From the NCBI RefSeq assembly GCF_900107625.1, contig NZ_FNQK01000005.1:62001-126000 (forward strand): a stretch of DNA of 64,000 bases, given 5' to 3'. Below are positions 17,483 to 25,702 of the stretch, piece by piece. Positions within the stretch are counted from its first letter, which is position 1. Each line of letters starts with the position of its first letter. The notes beneath the pieces were generated by a model that worked only from the letters and a program-made list of their open reading frames with translations, was not told the DNA's origin and did not search any database. Position numbers and translations under genes: made by a program. The DNA comes from Bizionia paragorgiae (GTDB lineage: Bacteria; Bacteroidota; Bacteroidia; Flavobacteriales; Flavobacteriaceae).

Positions 17483-18460
17483 TTAGTTATTACCTATTCT
17501 ACGACCAGCACTAACTAGTTTTGATTTCCAATATTTATCGTTAAGATTACTTATTTTAACGCCTTTTTGTCCGTTTTTTCCTCGGTTGCTTGTAGAGTGA
17601 ACAAACATATTATTATGTAAATATACGCCTACGTGGTTTACTACTTCTTTTTTATCCGGACCAGAAACGCCTCCAAAAAATAGCAAATCGCCTTCTTTTA
17701 AATAACTTGTGTCTCTAAATTTATCGGTATACTCTGAATTATATTGTTTCAGGGCAGTTCTCTCAATATATAACCCCAAAGTTTGGGTGTAAATGCGTTG
17801 CGTAAAGGAAGAGCAGTCAATACCATCTTTAGTTTCTCCACCATAAATATAAGTGGTTCCTAACCATTCGTCAATAAACTCGTATAGGGCTCTATTGCTT
17901 AACTCTTCGACCGGAGTGTCTAAGATTTCAGCAAATTTTAATTGGGCTTCTGTAAAAGGTTCTATATCGTCATCTGGCTCAACTACAACTGCAGCATCAA
18001 TATAGTCTATGTCGACCGTGTTTTCCTTGCGTAGCTTTCGTTCTTGTTTGGCGATTTGTTTTTCCTTAGCTCTAAGTTCTTTTTTAATCGCTCGTAAACG
18101 CTTCTCTTCTAATTTTTGGGCTCTATTTCTTCTTTTAGCTTCCTCTTTGGTGATTTCAACAGTAACTTTATCTAAAACAATTTTTTGATCTTTATTAGCA
18201 GTGATTAAGAAAAATTTGGTTTCGTAATTCTCTTTTTCTACAGAGACCACATGTTCACCTAACGGAATTTCATTAGCAAAGCTAAAAACACCATTTTCGT
18301 TTGTTTTCGAAACTAAAGCCGTCCCTTCTATGGTAACAATGGCGTCGGCTACAGGGTTCTCTGTGCTTTCTTCTAAAACAACACTTTGTAATTCAGCATT
18401 TTGGGAATAACTCACTACACTAAAAAGAGAAATAACTGTATAAATAAATAATTTGTTCAT
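17483..18460 (-). CDS. Secreted NlpC/P60 peptidoglycan hydrolase with N-terminal carboxypeptidase-regulatory-like domain
   Basis: The 325-residue protein has a signal peptide (MNKLFIYTVISLFSVVSYSQ), a beta-sandwich carboxypeptidase-regulatory-like domain at about residues 22-100, a highly charged helical linker rich in K, R and E (about 105-145), and an NlpC/P60 domain from about 185. Catalytic residues are C216 in DCSSFTQ and H276 in NHVGVYL. The family cleaves peptide bonds in the wall stem peptide. It is the first gene of the leftward T6SS operon, which suggests it opens the wall so that the trans-envelope complex can assemble. An effector role is less likely, since it has a Sec signal and no visible immunity gene. 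Confidence 0.88.
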   Translation of the reverse strand: MNKLFIYTVISLFSVVSYSQNAELQSVVLEESTENPVADAIVTIEGTALVSKTNENGVFSFANEIPLGEHVVSVEKENYETKFFLITANKDQKIVLDKVTVEITKEEAKRRNRAQKLEEKRLRAIKKELRAKEKQIAKQERKLRKENTVDIDYIDAAVVVEPDDDIEPFTEAQLKFAEILDTPVEELSNRALYEFIDEWLGTTYIYGGETKDGIDCSSFTQRIYTQTLGLYIERTALKQYNSEYTDKFRDTSYLKEGDLLFFGGVSGPDKKEVVNHVGVYLHNNMFVHSTSNRGKNGQKGVKISNLNDKYWKSKLVSAGRRIGNN

Positions 18461-18501
18461 GCTATATCATTTAATGTACTAAAATAAAAAAAAATATCAG
18501 T

Positions 18502-18515
18502 ATTTAACGTTAAAT
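18502..18515. promoter_or_regulatory. 14-bp palindrome in the divergent T6SS intergenic region
   Basis: ATTTAACGTTAAAT is a perfect palindrome between the divergent NlpC/P60-tssG-tssN block and the tssE-tssF block. It could be an operator that coordinates both transcripts. This is a candidate from symmetry alone. Confidence 0.3.
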
Positions 18516-18595
18516 GTCATCTGTTTTAGAAACGCATGCCGATTTGCAAAATAAAAAGTAATGTAAAGCTTTTCTGTCTAATTGATTTATTTGCG

Positions 18596-18603
18596 TATTT
18601 TTG
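18596..18603 (+). promoter_or_regulatory. Candidate -7 element for the tssE operon
   Basis: TATTTTTG, a perfect TAnnTTTG, ends 15 bases before the tssE start codon. No clear -33 TTTG at normal spacing is visible. Confidence 0.42.
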
Positions 18604-18618
18604 GTTTAAACCCAAGTT

Positions 18619-19053
18619 ATGAGTTCAGATTTTTTTTCTTTACCATTTAATTCAAAGGCTATTATTACGAATAAGGAGCATAATAAATGTGCAATAAAAG
18701 AATCTATTGCGCACTTTATACATTTACTAACAACCTCTTATTTCGGAGAGTGCACTTTTGATGAGACTTTTGGTTGCTCTATCTGGGATGTTGATTTCGA
18801 CAATCTTTCGAGTGTGAATAAAATTAAAAGCGTGATTATAGATTCGCTTTACGACTCCATAAAAAACCATGAGCAACGCTTAAGTAATGTTAGCATTGAA
18901 GTGAGTATAAAACAAGAGGAAATTTCTGTTGTAAATAAAAATAACATGGTAAAAAAGAAGGTTTCTTTACGCGTAAAAGGGAAGGTAAAGAAGACCAATG
19001 AAGACTTTCTGTATAATGAATATTTTTATATAGGACCATTATCTTATTTTTAG
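18619..19053 (+). CDS. tssE: T6SS baseplate protein TssE (gp25-like)
   Basis: The 144-residue protein resembles T4 gp25: a KESIAHFIHLLTTSYFGECTFDETFGCSIWDVDF block, in which the usual E-P-R element is replaced by T-F-D-E-T-F-G, then a helix IKSVIIDSLYDSIKNHEQRLSNVSIEVSI and a C-terminal strand pair. TssE initiates sheath polymerisation from the baseplate. It starts the rightward tssE-tssF-PKD-tssK-tssD block and lies 24 bases before tssF. It is cytoplasmic. The divergence from proteobacterial TssE is strong, but size and neighbours support the call. Confidence 0.86.
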   Translation: MSSDFFSLPFNSKAIITNKEHNKCAIKESIAHFIHLLTTSYFGECTFDETFGCSIWDVDFDNLSSVNKIKSVIIDSLYDSIKNHEQRLSNVSIEVSIKQEEISVVNKNNMVKKKVSLRVKGKVKKTNEDFLYNEYFYIGPLSYF

Positions 19054-19077
19054 TAGATTTTGAATAGCTAATATATT

Positions 19078-20907
19078 ATGAGAGATAACAGTAAGGAGGA
19101 GATTAGAAATAGAATGATGAAGAATGCGGCTGCACTTTGGGGTGTGCCTGCTAATGAAATTGATATGTCTTTCGACCCCATTGTTGCCTTGCTGATTAGT
19201 GCATGTGCCGCCGAAATTGAAAAAATAGCTAGTGAAGTCGACGAATCGCAAACGCGGATTACTGAAAAAATAATTCAGTTAATGACCCCAGAGTTTGTAT
19301 TTGGTGCGCGTCCAGCACACGCCGTCTTATATACTGAGCCTATAGATGGTGTTTTAAAAATTAAGCCTGAGTACCTGTTTTCTTTTAAAAAGAAAGTATC
19401 CTATAAAAATATAGCCGAAAACTTTAAAGACATTTACTTTTCTCCATTGCAAGAGTTTAATCTTTTAAATGGAACTTTAAAATATATTGCTACGGGAAAT
19501 TCAATTTTTGAAGTAGATAGGACCAAGCAATTACAACCTGTTTTTAGCAATGGAAATTTACCCGAATCTACACTGTATTTGGGAGTTGAGACACATGAGC
19601 TATCAGAATCTCTAAAAGATATCTCTGTTTTTTTTGAACAGCAAGACACTAAAAATGACACGATGTTTTATCACCATTTAAAAAATGCTGAATGGTTTAT
19701 AAATGGAGAGAAAATTAACACCCTTGCGGGGTTTTATAATAGTGAGAAACAAAACGAATTAAAATTGGATTCTATATTTAATAAGGTTTCTAATAAAACT
19801 TTTAACATTGAAGAACAGGTAAGAAATAACTATTCTAAACATTATGTTACTATAGCCGATGATATAAGAATTGAAGACTTTAAAAGATCTTCTTATAGGG
19901 AGTTGTCAACACTTATTTCCGATAACAAGATTAAGATTGAAGAGGGAGTTGCATGGATTAAAATTGTGTTTCCAAGAGTGGTAAATACTTCTATGTTAGA
20001 GACCGTGTTTACAAGCCTAAATGCGGTGCCAGTTATAAATAGAAAATTAAATAGCTTTACGTACCAGTTAAAAGAGTTTATAGATATTATTCCTATCACA
20101 ACCGAAGATTTATTTTTAGACTTAAAAACCCTAACTAATACTTCAGGAAAATCCTATAAGCTTCAAAGTAAAGATGACTCTAGTAAACAGAAAGGTACTT
20201 TTATAGTAAGAGCCGATAATGTTGGTAAACTAGATCATAGAAAAGCGAAGGAGTATGTGACGCATTTAATTGAATTGTTAAAAGATGAAAGTGCTTCCTT
20301 TTCGTTTTTTAACAACGATTTTCTATTCAAAAACCTTAAAAACCTAAATCAATTAATAGCGCTATTAGAGAATAAAGTATCTGAAATTGCTCATCAAATA
20401 ACAGAAACGACTTACATTTCTTTAACTCCGTTTAAAAAGAAAGAAAACCTTATCATTGAATATTGGACAACCAATGGAGTAGAAGCTAACGCTATTAAAT
20501 CAGGGAGTGTTTTAAAGGTTTATAATGGTGTTGGTATAAAGCAAAAAAGCTCTGTTCTTTTAACCTCTAGTTTTGGAGGTAAAAGTAACTTAACTATGAA
20601 CGAGCGTTTAAATGCTTACCGACGATCCTTATTATCTAGAGATCGCATCGTGTCGCGCGAAGATGCAAAAGCCTTGTGTTACGAAATGTATGACGATAAA
20701 ATTAAAGCGGTTTCTGTAAGTAAAGGTTACACTAAAGATATCGATTTAAAGAAAGGATTGTTGCAATGTATAACCATCGAAATCACGCCTAATCCTAATG
20801 TTCAAACAAAACGTAGTGAATGGGAGGCTTTAAATAAAAATGTATTGTTATATTTAGAGAAACATTCGGTGAGTGTTTTTCCTTATATAATTAATATAAT
20901 AGACTAA
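19078..20907 (+). CDS. tssF: T6SS baseplate protein TssF
   Basis: The 609-residue protein has the TssF/VasA N-terminus in its Bacteroidota form: AALWGVPANEIDMSFDPIVALLISACAAEIEKIASEVDESQTRI, followed by LMTPEFVFGARPAHAVLYTEPID. These match the conserved helix and P-x-x-A-x-L region of the family. The C-terminus shows SLLSRDRIVSREDAKALCYEMY, a gp6-like core, then a beta-rich end. It acts in the cytoplasm as the large baseplate wedge protein with TssG and TssE. It follows tssE by 24 bases. Confidence 0.9.
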   Translation: MRDNSKEEIRNRMMKNAAALWGVPANEIDMSFDPIVALLISACAAEIEKIASEVDESQTRITEKIIQLMTPEFVFGARPAHAVLYTEPIDGVLKIKPEYLFSFKKKVSYKNIAENFKDIYFSPLQEFNLLNGTLKYIATGNSIFEVDRTKQLQPVFSNGNLPESTLYLGVETHELSESLKDISVFFEQQDTKNDTMFYHHLKNAEWFINGEKINTLAGFYNSEKQNELKLDSIFNKVSNKTFNIEEQVRNNYSKHYVTIADDIRIEDFKRSSYRELSTLISDNKIKIEEGVAWIKIVFPRVVNTSMLETVFTSLNAVPVINRKLNSFTYQLKEFIDIIPITTEDLFLDLKTLTNTSGKSYKLQSKDDSSKQKGTFIVRADNVGKLDHRKAKEYVTHLIELLKDESASFSFFNNDFLFKNLKNLNQLIALLENKVSEIAHQITETTYISLTPFKKKENLIIEYWTTNGVEANAIKSGSVLKVYNGVGIKQKSSVLLTSSFGGKSNLTMNERLNAYRRSLLSRDRIVSREDAKALCYEMYDDKIKAVSVSKGYTKDIDLKKGLLQCITIEITPNPNVQTKRSEWEALNKNVLLYLEKHSVSVFPYIINIID

Positions 20908-20965
20908 TTTTATTGTAACTTTAAGTAAGCTCCTTTAAGCCGAAACTTTTAAAAGTATATTAAGA

Positions 20966-21982
20966 ATGAGTACTCAACAAACTATTTCCAAACATCTCGA
21001 TAAGTCTGTTATATGGCTTTTTGTTATTGTTTTTCTAATTTCTGCATCTGTTTTTGCATACCGCTATAAAAACTATAAAACGTGTGAGGATGTTGCTTTT
21101 ACTGTAAAAGCTAAGGAGTTTAGGGTTGGGGAATTAATAAAATTTACAGACAACACAGATCAAGCTGCCAATTGGGAGTGGGATTTTGGGGATAGTACTG
21201 ATGTTAAAACAAATAAAGAGGTACTGCATATCTTTAATAAAGAAGGTGAATATAAAGTCCGACTTTTAGTGAATAATATCTGTCAAGATGAAAAAACAGT
21301 GACTATTAAAGAGAAACTTTTTATTATAGATTCTACAAAACTTCCGGTGTTTAACGTGAAGAGTAGTATAGTGGTTGGGGAAACTTTAAACGTGGAAGAT
21401 AAAACCAATAATGCCTCGACTTGGGAATGGCGCTTTGGTGAGACTACACGAGTAAATTCGGTAGAAAAACGTGCCAGTTACGTGTATAAAACTCCAGGAT
21501 TAAAAACCATATCTTTAGTTGTTAACGGAGATGTAAAACACACCACAACGAAGCAAATAAACGTGTTACCTATCGAGAAAAAGGAAGAGCGAATAAGTGA
21601 GATTACAGGTACGAATAGGCGACTGGGTGATGGTATAAAAGCACGTCCCCTAGGTTATGAAGATAAAGATAAAGAAAAAACTAAAGATGAGCCTAGCGAT
21701 AAACCTAAGGTTGTTCCGTTTATTGGTGACTCTCAGTTTATTAGTAAGTTAGAATTGGTTTCAAATAATAAGTTAGACGCTAATGCTTTTAAAGAGTATT
21801 TCTGCGGAGATATTAATAAAAACATTATTGTAAATGGTAAAAACACGAGTTTCTTGATATTCTGTGAAAAAATTAAAAATAAGAAACTGCGGATAAAAGA
21901 CATTACTATTTATCGTGAAAAAGGATCTAATTGTATTAATACTGTAACTATTTCGCAAAACAAAATATTGGGCATTTTTTAA
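20966..21982 (+). CDS. PKD-domain membrane protein of the T6SSiii locus (TssP-like)
   Basis: The 338-residue protein has one membrane span at about residues 14-31 (SVIWLFVIVFLISASVFA) and then two PKD-like beta domains, about 38-115 with NWEWDFGDSTDVKTNKEVLHIF and about 125-195 with TWEWRFGETTRV. A linker rich in K, D and E (about 200-245) leads to a small C-terminal domain with two cysteines. A bitopic PKD protein at this position is expected to be TssP, part of the TssN-to-TssR membrane module. I keep the symbol open, because the assignment rests on layout and location. The bulk should lie in the periplasm. Confidence 0.78.
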   Translation: MSTQQTISKHLDKSVIWLFVIVFLISASVFAYRYKNYKTCEDVAFTVKAKEFRVGELIKFTDNTDQAANWEWDFGDSTDVKTNKEVLHIFNKEGEYKVRLLVNNICQDEKTVTIKEKLFIIDSTKLPVFNVKSSIVVGETLNVEDKTNNASTWEWRFGETTRVNSVEKRASYVYKTPGLKTISLVVNGDVKHTTTKQINVLPIEKKEERISEITGTNRRLGDGIKARPLGYEDKDKEKTKDEPSDKPKVVPFIGDSQFISKLELVSNNKLDANAFKEYFCGDINKNIIVNGKNTSFLIFCEKIKNKKLRIKDITIYREKGSNCINTVTISQNKILGIF

Positions 21983-21994
21983 ATATTACACCTT

Positions 21995-23146
21995 ATGAAT
22001 TCAAATAATTATAGAGTCAATTGGATAGATGGAATGAAGATTAATAAAAATCATTTTATAGCTTCAGAAAATGCACTAATTTCATCCCTTACAACAGCGA
22101 CTAAATTAAATATTACGCCTTATAATTTTGGTCTACTACCCAGCTTCAACGACGGTAAAAACGGTATAGATGTCTCTATTTCATTAGATGGTCAAGACAG
22201 TATAGAGGTTGTTTTAAACCGTTGTGTTGCCGTGACTCTTGGTGGGCATCAAATACATCTTACCGAAGAGACAAAATCGCTATTAGAGCAGTCAGGGTAT
22301 GTGTTAAAAAAGCAATACACGATTAATAAAGAGGATTTAGAATGGTATGTGGTTTTAAAAGTGGATCCTTTTAAAACGATACCTGTGGGTAATGCCGACC
22401 CCGATGAAGAACCACCTAGGCATCCTTTTACCTTACCATCTTACGCCTTAGATATTTTACCAAAATCTGAAACATCTAAAGAAATTATTGGCTTACATCA
22501 TATTACTATAGGTAAAATTATTATGATAGACGAGCAACCTATGTTGTCTGAAGATTTTATTCCACCGTGTAGCTCTGTTCAAAGTCATAATGATTTAAAA
22601 TTCACCTATACCGAATTGGGCGCTTTTTTAAATCAGATGGAAGCCTATTCCATGCATATTATTCAAAAAATACATCAAAAGAAGCAAACCAATGATTTGG
22701 CACATATGGTATTGCATCTGGCGCAACGTACGTTGCAATATTTAAATAATAATATTTCTCAATTTAGATTAGAAGATAAACACAACGCGCCCATTTTTAT
22801 GATCTCGAAGCAGGTAAGCCTAGCGCGAACCATAAAAAGTAGCTTAGATGTTTATATCGGAACAGGTAAAGAGGATTTGTTAAACTACCTCACCGATTGG
22901 TGTGATTTAAATCAAGGAGCCTTCGAAAATGTACTTATAGATATGATAGACCTTGAGTATGTTCATACTGATATCAATTCTTCATTGTATAAAATATCGG
23001 CATTTACGAGGTTAATGTTGTCCTTATTTAAAAAGTTGAACGAGCTAGACTATATTGGTAAAAAATCGGACTCGAATATTTTTGTAAAAGAAGAAGTTGT
23101 AGAGAATCAAGAAGTGAAAAGTCGACGTAGCTTTTTATTAGACTAA
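21995..23146 (+). CDS. tssK: T6SS baseplate-to-membrane adaptor TssK
   Basis: The 383-residue protein opens with NYRVNWIDGMKINKNHFIASENAL, the T6SSiii form of the family's W-x-x-G-x-x-x-x-x-x-H-F motif. A beta-rich shell domain is followed by a helical neck (FTYTELGAFLNQMEAYSMHIIQKIHQ) and a C-terminal helical bundle. TssK trimers connect the baseplate to the inner-membrane complex. It follows the PKD gene by 12 bases. The PPRHPFTLPSY insert is typical of Bacteroidota TssK. It is cytoplasmic and its role is well supported. Confidence 0.9.
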   Translation: MNSNNYRVNWIDGMKINKNHFIASENALISSLTTATKLNITPYNFGLLPSFNDGKNGIDVSISLDGQDSIEVVLNRCVAVTLGGHQIHLTEETKSLLEQSGYVLKKQYTINKEDLEWYVVLKVDPFKTIPVGNADPDEEPPRHPFTLPSYALDILPKSETSKEIIGLHHITIGKIIMIDEQPMLSEDFIPPCSSVQSHNDLKFTYTELGAFLNQMEAYSMHIIQKIHQKKQTNDLAHMVLHLAQRTLQYLNNNISQFRLEDKHNAPIFMISKQVSLARTIKSSLDVYIGTGKEDLLNYLTDWCDLNQGAFENVLIDMIDLEYVHTDINSSLYKISAFTRLMLSLFKKLNELDYIGKKSDSNIFVKEEVVENQEVKSRRSFLLD

Positions 23147-23163
23147 TAACACACTTGCCAACT

Positions 23164-23850
23164 ATGAGTTTTTTAGCAAAATTATATATCAACGATGAAG
23201 TAAGAAACATCTTAAATGCAAATCAGGTGTTTTCAAGATTCGCAGATGTTAATGGCCGTCCCGTTACTAAACCCAAAGGTGGTCGTTTAAACTTAAGTAT
23301 TGAATCGACTAAAAACGATAGCTTCTTCTATAACGCCATGTTTTCTCCTACCGAAAAATGTAAAGGGGAGATTGTGTTTTTTAAACGCGATGGCTTAAGT
23401 ACTTTATATAAGATGGAGTTTGCCAATGCTTATGTGTTACAGTTATCCGAACATTTTGATGCCTCTGGTGATAGTCCGCTATATATGACTATTTCTATAG
23501 GTTGGGGTATTTTAAAAATGAAAGGTGTTGTTCATGAAGAAAATTGGAATCCTAATAATCCATTTATTAGCGTTGAAGAGACGGTTATATCTTCCCCAGA
23601 AAAAGAATTGATTCGGTATTTTGTAACCGATACCGATGGGAATGCGTTAGAATCCTATAAGTTAGGAGAGAAAATAGTTTTGAATATTGAAACTAAAAAT
23701 AGAATTGGTGATGTGATCTCTATAGCCTTAAATGACAAGACGCATGATTTTAACTATAATGGAGAAGTTTTAAAAAATGATAAACTTACCAATTATACTA
23801 TAGCGAATGATATGGAGAAAATAACACTAGAAGTTGTAAACGCACAATAA
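23164..23850 (+). CDS. tssD: Extended Hcp (TssD) with C-terminal beta domain
   Basis: The 228-residue protein has an Hcp domain at residues 1 to about 133 (MSFLAKLYINDEVRNILNA, NGRPVTKPKGGRLNLSIEST, AYVLQLSEHFDASGDSPLYM) fused to an extra domain of about 95 residues (VISSPEKELIRYFVTDTDGNAL, GEKIVLNIETKNRIGDVISIALN, NYTIANDMEKITLEVVNAQ). The extension is strand-rich and Ig-like in rhythm. ATG 23164 is preferred to TTG 23155, because Hcp paralogs start at MSF. The extension could be a cargo-binding or cap domain, since I see no catalytic motif. It is the last gene of the tssE-to-tssK block and the third TssD of the locus. Confidence 0.88.
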   Translation: MSFLAKLYINDEVRNILNANQVFSRFADVNGRPVTKPKGGRLNLSIESTKNDSFFYNAMFSPTEKCKGEIVFFKRDGLSTLYKMEFANAYVLQLSEHFDASGDSPLYMTISIGWGILKMKGVVHEENWNPNNPFISVEETVISSPEKELIRYFVTDTDGNALESYKLGEKIVLNIETKNRIGDVISIALNDKTHDFNYNGEVLKNDKLTNYTIANDMEKITLEVVNAQ

Positions 23851-24054
23851 GCTTTAAAATTGAAATCTTATAGCTGTTTTATTCTCCAACAGGGACTTTT
23901 TTTAGGATGAGAATAATCAGGGTTAATTCAATTAATTAAATACAAACTCGGGTATTATTGGTGGCTCTAAATAATTAACACCCTCCATATTTCATGAAGC
24001 CCTCTAATCAACTTGCTGTAAAAACACTTTCTTTATCTTATGATTATAAATAAA

Positions 24055-24088
24055 AAAAGGCTAATATACCTGTGTATAAAAGCCTTTT
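24055..24088. terminator. Hairpin between the convergent T6SS Hcp gene and the outer membrane protein gene
   Basis: AAAAGGCT (24055-24062) pairs with 24081-24088, with an inner TATAC/GTATA stem and a 4-base loop; A and T tracts flank the arms. It suits termination of both convergent genes. The remaining 200 bases of the gap hold no visible gene. Confidence 0.65.
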
Positions 24089-24109
24089 CTGTGTGCTACT
24101 ATTATGATA

Positions 24110-24760
24110 TTATAATAAAAACATCACCCCAAATTTAGCTGTTTGGAAAAAGTTATTGATGATATTTAAATCAGCAGTTATGGTCTCAATAGGTTTTGAT
24201 TCGTCTGCTTTACTCATCTTATAGTTATAGGTTACCAAATCAGAAAGTGTGAACGAGATTATAATATTTTGGTTCACAAAATAATTTAGACCTAAGCTTA
24301 AACCAGAATTAATAGTATTTATACCATCTAAATTATCGGTTATCCCTTCTCTATCTGTAATTGAGGTTTCTGTTAAGCCGTAAGTACCACCAATTTCTGT
24401 ATAGCTAAAAAAGCGTTTGCCAATTTCTAAGAAATAATAACGGGCAAATATACCTCCAGCATAGGTATTTGATTCTACGTCAGCTTTAATATCTTGTTCT
24501 GTATATTTTGAAAGCGTATAATTTCCTTGTAAGCCTACCGCTAGGGCATCAGTTATAAAGTACCCTGCTTTTGGGTTTACTGAAAAATCGGTAGTTTTAA
24601 TATCTATATTATGGTCATTGTGAGAAGAAAAACTCAGGTTACCCTCAATAAAAACTTCCTCCGGTAAAAAGCCAAAGGCATCATCATTGGGTGTTGTTGA
24701 TTGTGCATTGGCTAAGAAAAAGCTGCTGCTAAGTAGGAGTGAAAATAATAGTTTTTTCAT
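24110..24760 (-). CDS. Outer membrane beta-barrel protein (OmpX/OprF-type)
   Basis: The 216-residue protein has a signal peptide (MKKLLFSLLLSSSFFLANAQ) and then alternating amphipathic strands with barrel-type turns: EVFIEGNLSFSSHN, PKAGYFITDALAVGLQGNYTLSKY, YAGGIFARYYFLEIGKRFFSYTEIGGTYG, GLSLGLNYFVNQNIIISFTLSD. It ends in TAKFGVMFLL, a typical C-terminal barrel strand. It should be an eight-stranded barrel in the outer membrane. A specific role is not visible. It stands alone, and a TAnnTTTG element lies 20 bases upstream. Confidence 0.85.
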   Translation of the reverse strand: MKKLLFSLLLSSSFFLANAQSTTPNDDAFGFLPEEVFIEGNLSFSSHNDHNIDIKTTDFSVNPKAGYFITDALAVGLQGNYTLSKYTEQDIKADVESNTYAGGIFARYYFLEIGKRFFSYTEIGGTYGLTETSITDREGITDNLDGINTINSGLSLGLNYFVNQNIIISFTLSDLVTYNYKMSKADESKPIETITADLNIINNFFQTAKFGVMFLL

Positions 24761-24780
24761 GATATAGATTTTAGGTAAAA

Positions 24781-24788
24781 CAAATATA
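24781..24788 (-). promoter_or_regulatory. Candidate -7 element for the outer membrane barrel gene
   Basis: The minus strand reads TATATTTG 20 bases upstream of the start; a TTG lies 15 bases further upstream, slightly closer than the usual spacing. Confidence 0.4.
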
Positions 24789-24879
24789 AAAAAAATGACT
24801 TATCAATACGCTTATTCTTAAAGAATTAACCCAAGTGCAAACAACGTCCTACAAAGCTATTGGTTATAGCCTAAAAGCA

Positions 24880-25533
24880 TCACAGTGTTTTTACCACATC
24901 GTAACTAATCTCACTAAACGTATTAATAACACGGTCGGCTTGTGAGTAATCTTGGTTTTTAGAATTTAAACTGTCGTAACCTACACAGTAAATACCTGCA
25001 GCCTTAGCGGCTTTTATTCCATTTGTAGAGTCTTCAATAACAAAACACTCATTTCTTTTGACTCCCGCCGCTTCGGCAGCTTTTTCAAAAATTTCAGGAT
25101 GTGGTTTAGAGGCTTTTAAATCGGCACCACTCAATTTGGCCTTAAAATAGCGATCCAATTCAAAACGCGTAAAAACATTGTTTATAGTGAAATGAGAGGC
25201 GGAAGAGGCTAAAATTAAGGTTAATCCGTTGTTGTAATAGTCTTGGATAAGCTCTAAAACTCCCGGTAACAATTGCAGACTAGGGTCCTTATGGAAAAGA
25301 GAGGTAAAACTGGTTCTTTTGGTTTGCACTAGATCTTCAGGGTTAGCGTCTAATTGAAACGTGTCGCAAAGTGTTTTACAAACGTTTAGTGTGGACTGGC
25401 CCGTAAACGACTCGTACATCGATTTGGAGACCTCTAAGTCATAGTGGTTAAACATCATATAGTAAGCCTTAGTATGTAAGGGTTCGGTATCTACAATAAC
25501 CCCATCCATATCAAAAAGTACCACTTTAATCAT
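24880..25533 (-). CDS. HAD-superfamily phosphatase, beta-phosphoglucomutase-like
   Basis: The 217-residue protein is a HAD subfamily IA enzyme. Motif I is FDMDGVIVDTEP with nucleophile D8 and acid D10; motif II is the serine in LASSASH; motif III is K in KPHPEIF; motif IV is EDSTNGIKAAKAAG. A helical cap lies at about residues 16-85, as in beta-phosphoglucomutase and related sugar or nucleotide phosphatases. The substrate cannot be read from sequence. It is cytoplasmic and transcribed alone, with its start 169 bases from the divergent MtfA-like gene. Confidence 0.9.
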   Translation of the reverse strand: MIKVVLFDMDGVIVDTEPLHTKAYYMMFNHYDLEVSKSMYESFTGQSTLNVCKTLCDTFQLDANPEDLVQTKRTSFTSLFHKDPSLQLLPGVLELIQDYYNNGLTLILASSASHFTINNVFTRFELDRYFKAKLSGADLKASKPHPEIFEKAAEAAGVKRNECFVIEDSTNGIKAAKAAGIYCVGYDSLNSKNQDYSQADRVINTFSEISYDVVKTL

Positions 25534-25630
25534 ATCAAAATAATTTTTAAAGCGCTAATATAATCACTATTTTGCTGCCTTGTAAATCTTATGATAAAGA
25601 ATAACTGTATCCGGAAAAAAACAGTTAAAT

Positions 25631-25702
25631 TCAGCTTTTGTAGTCAGCTTTTGTAGTCAGCTTTTGTAGTCAGCTTTTGTAGTCAGCTTTTGTAGTCAGC
25701 TT
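25631..25702. repeat. 13-bp tandem repeat, five full copies, running into a start codon
   Basis: The unit TCAGCTTTTGTAG is repeated five times without error (25631-25695), followed by a degenerate sixth copy beginning at 25696 (TCAGCTTATGGTA). The ATG start at 25703 lies inside that sixth copy, at the place of the TTG found in each full unit. The number of copies may vary between strains. Confidence 0.95.
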
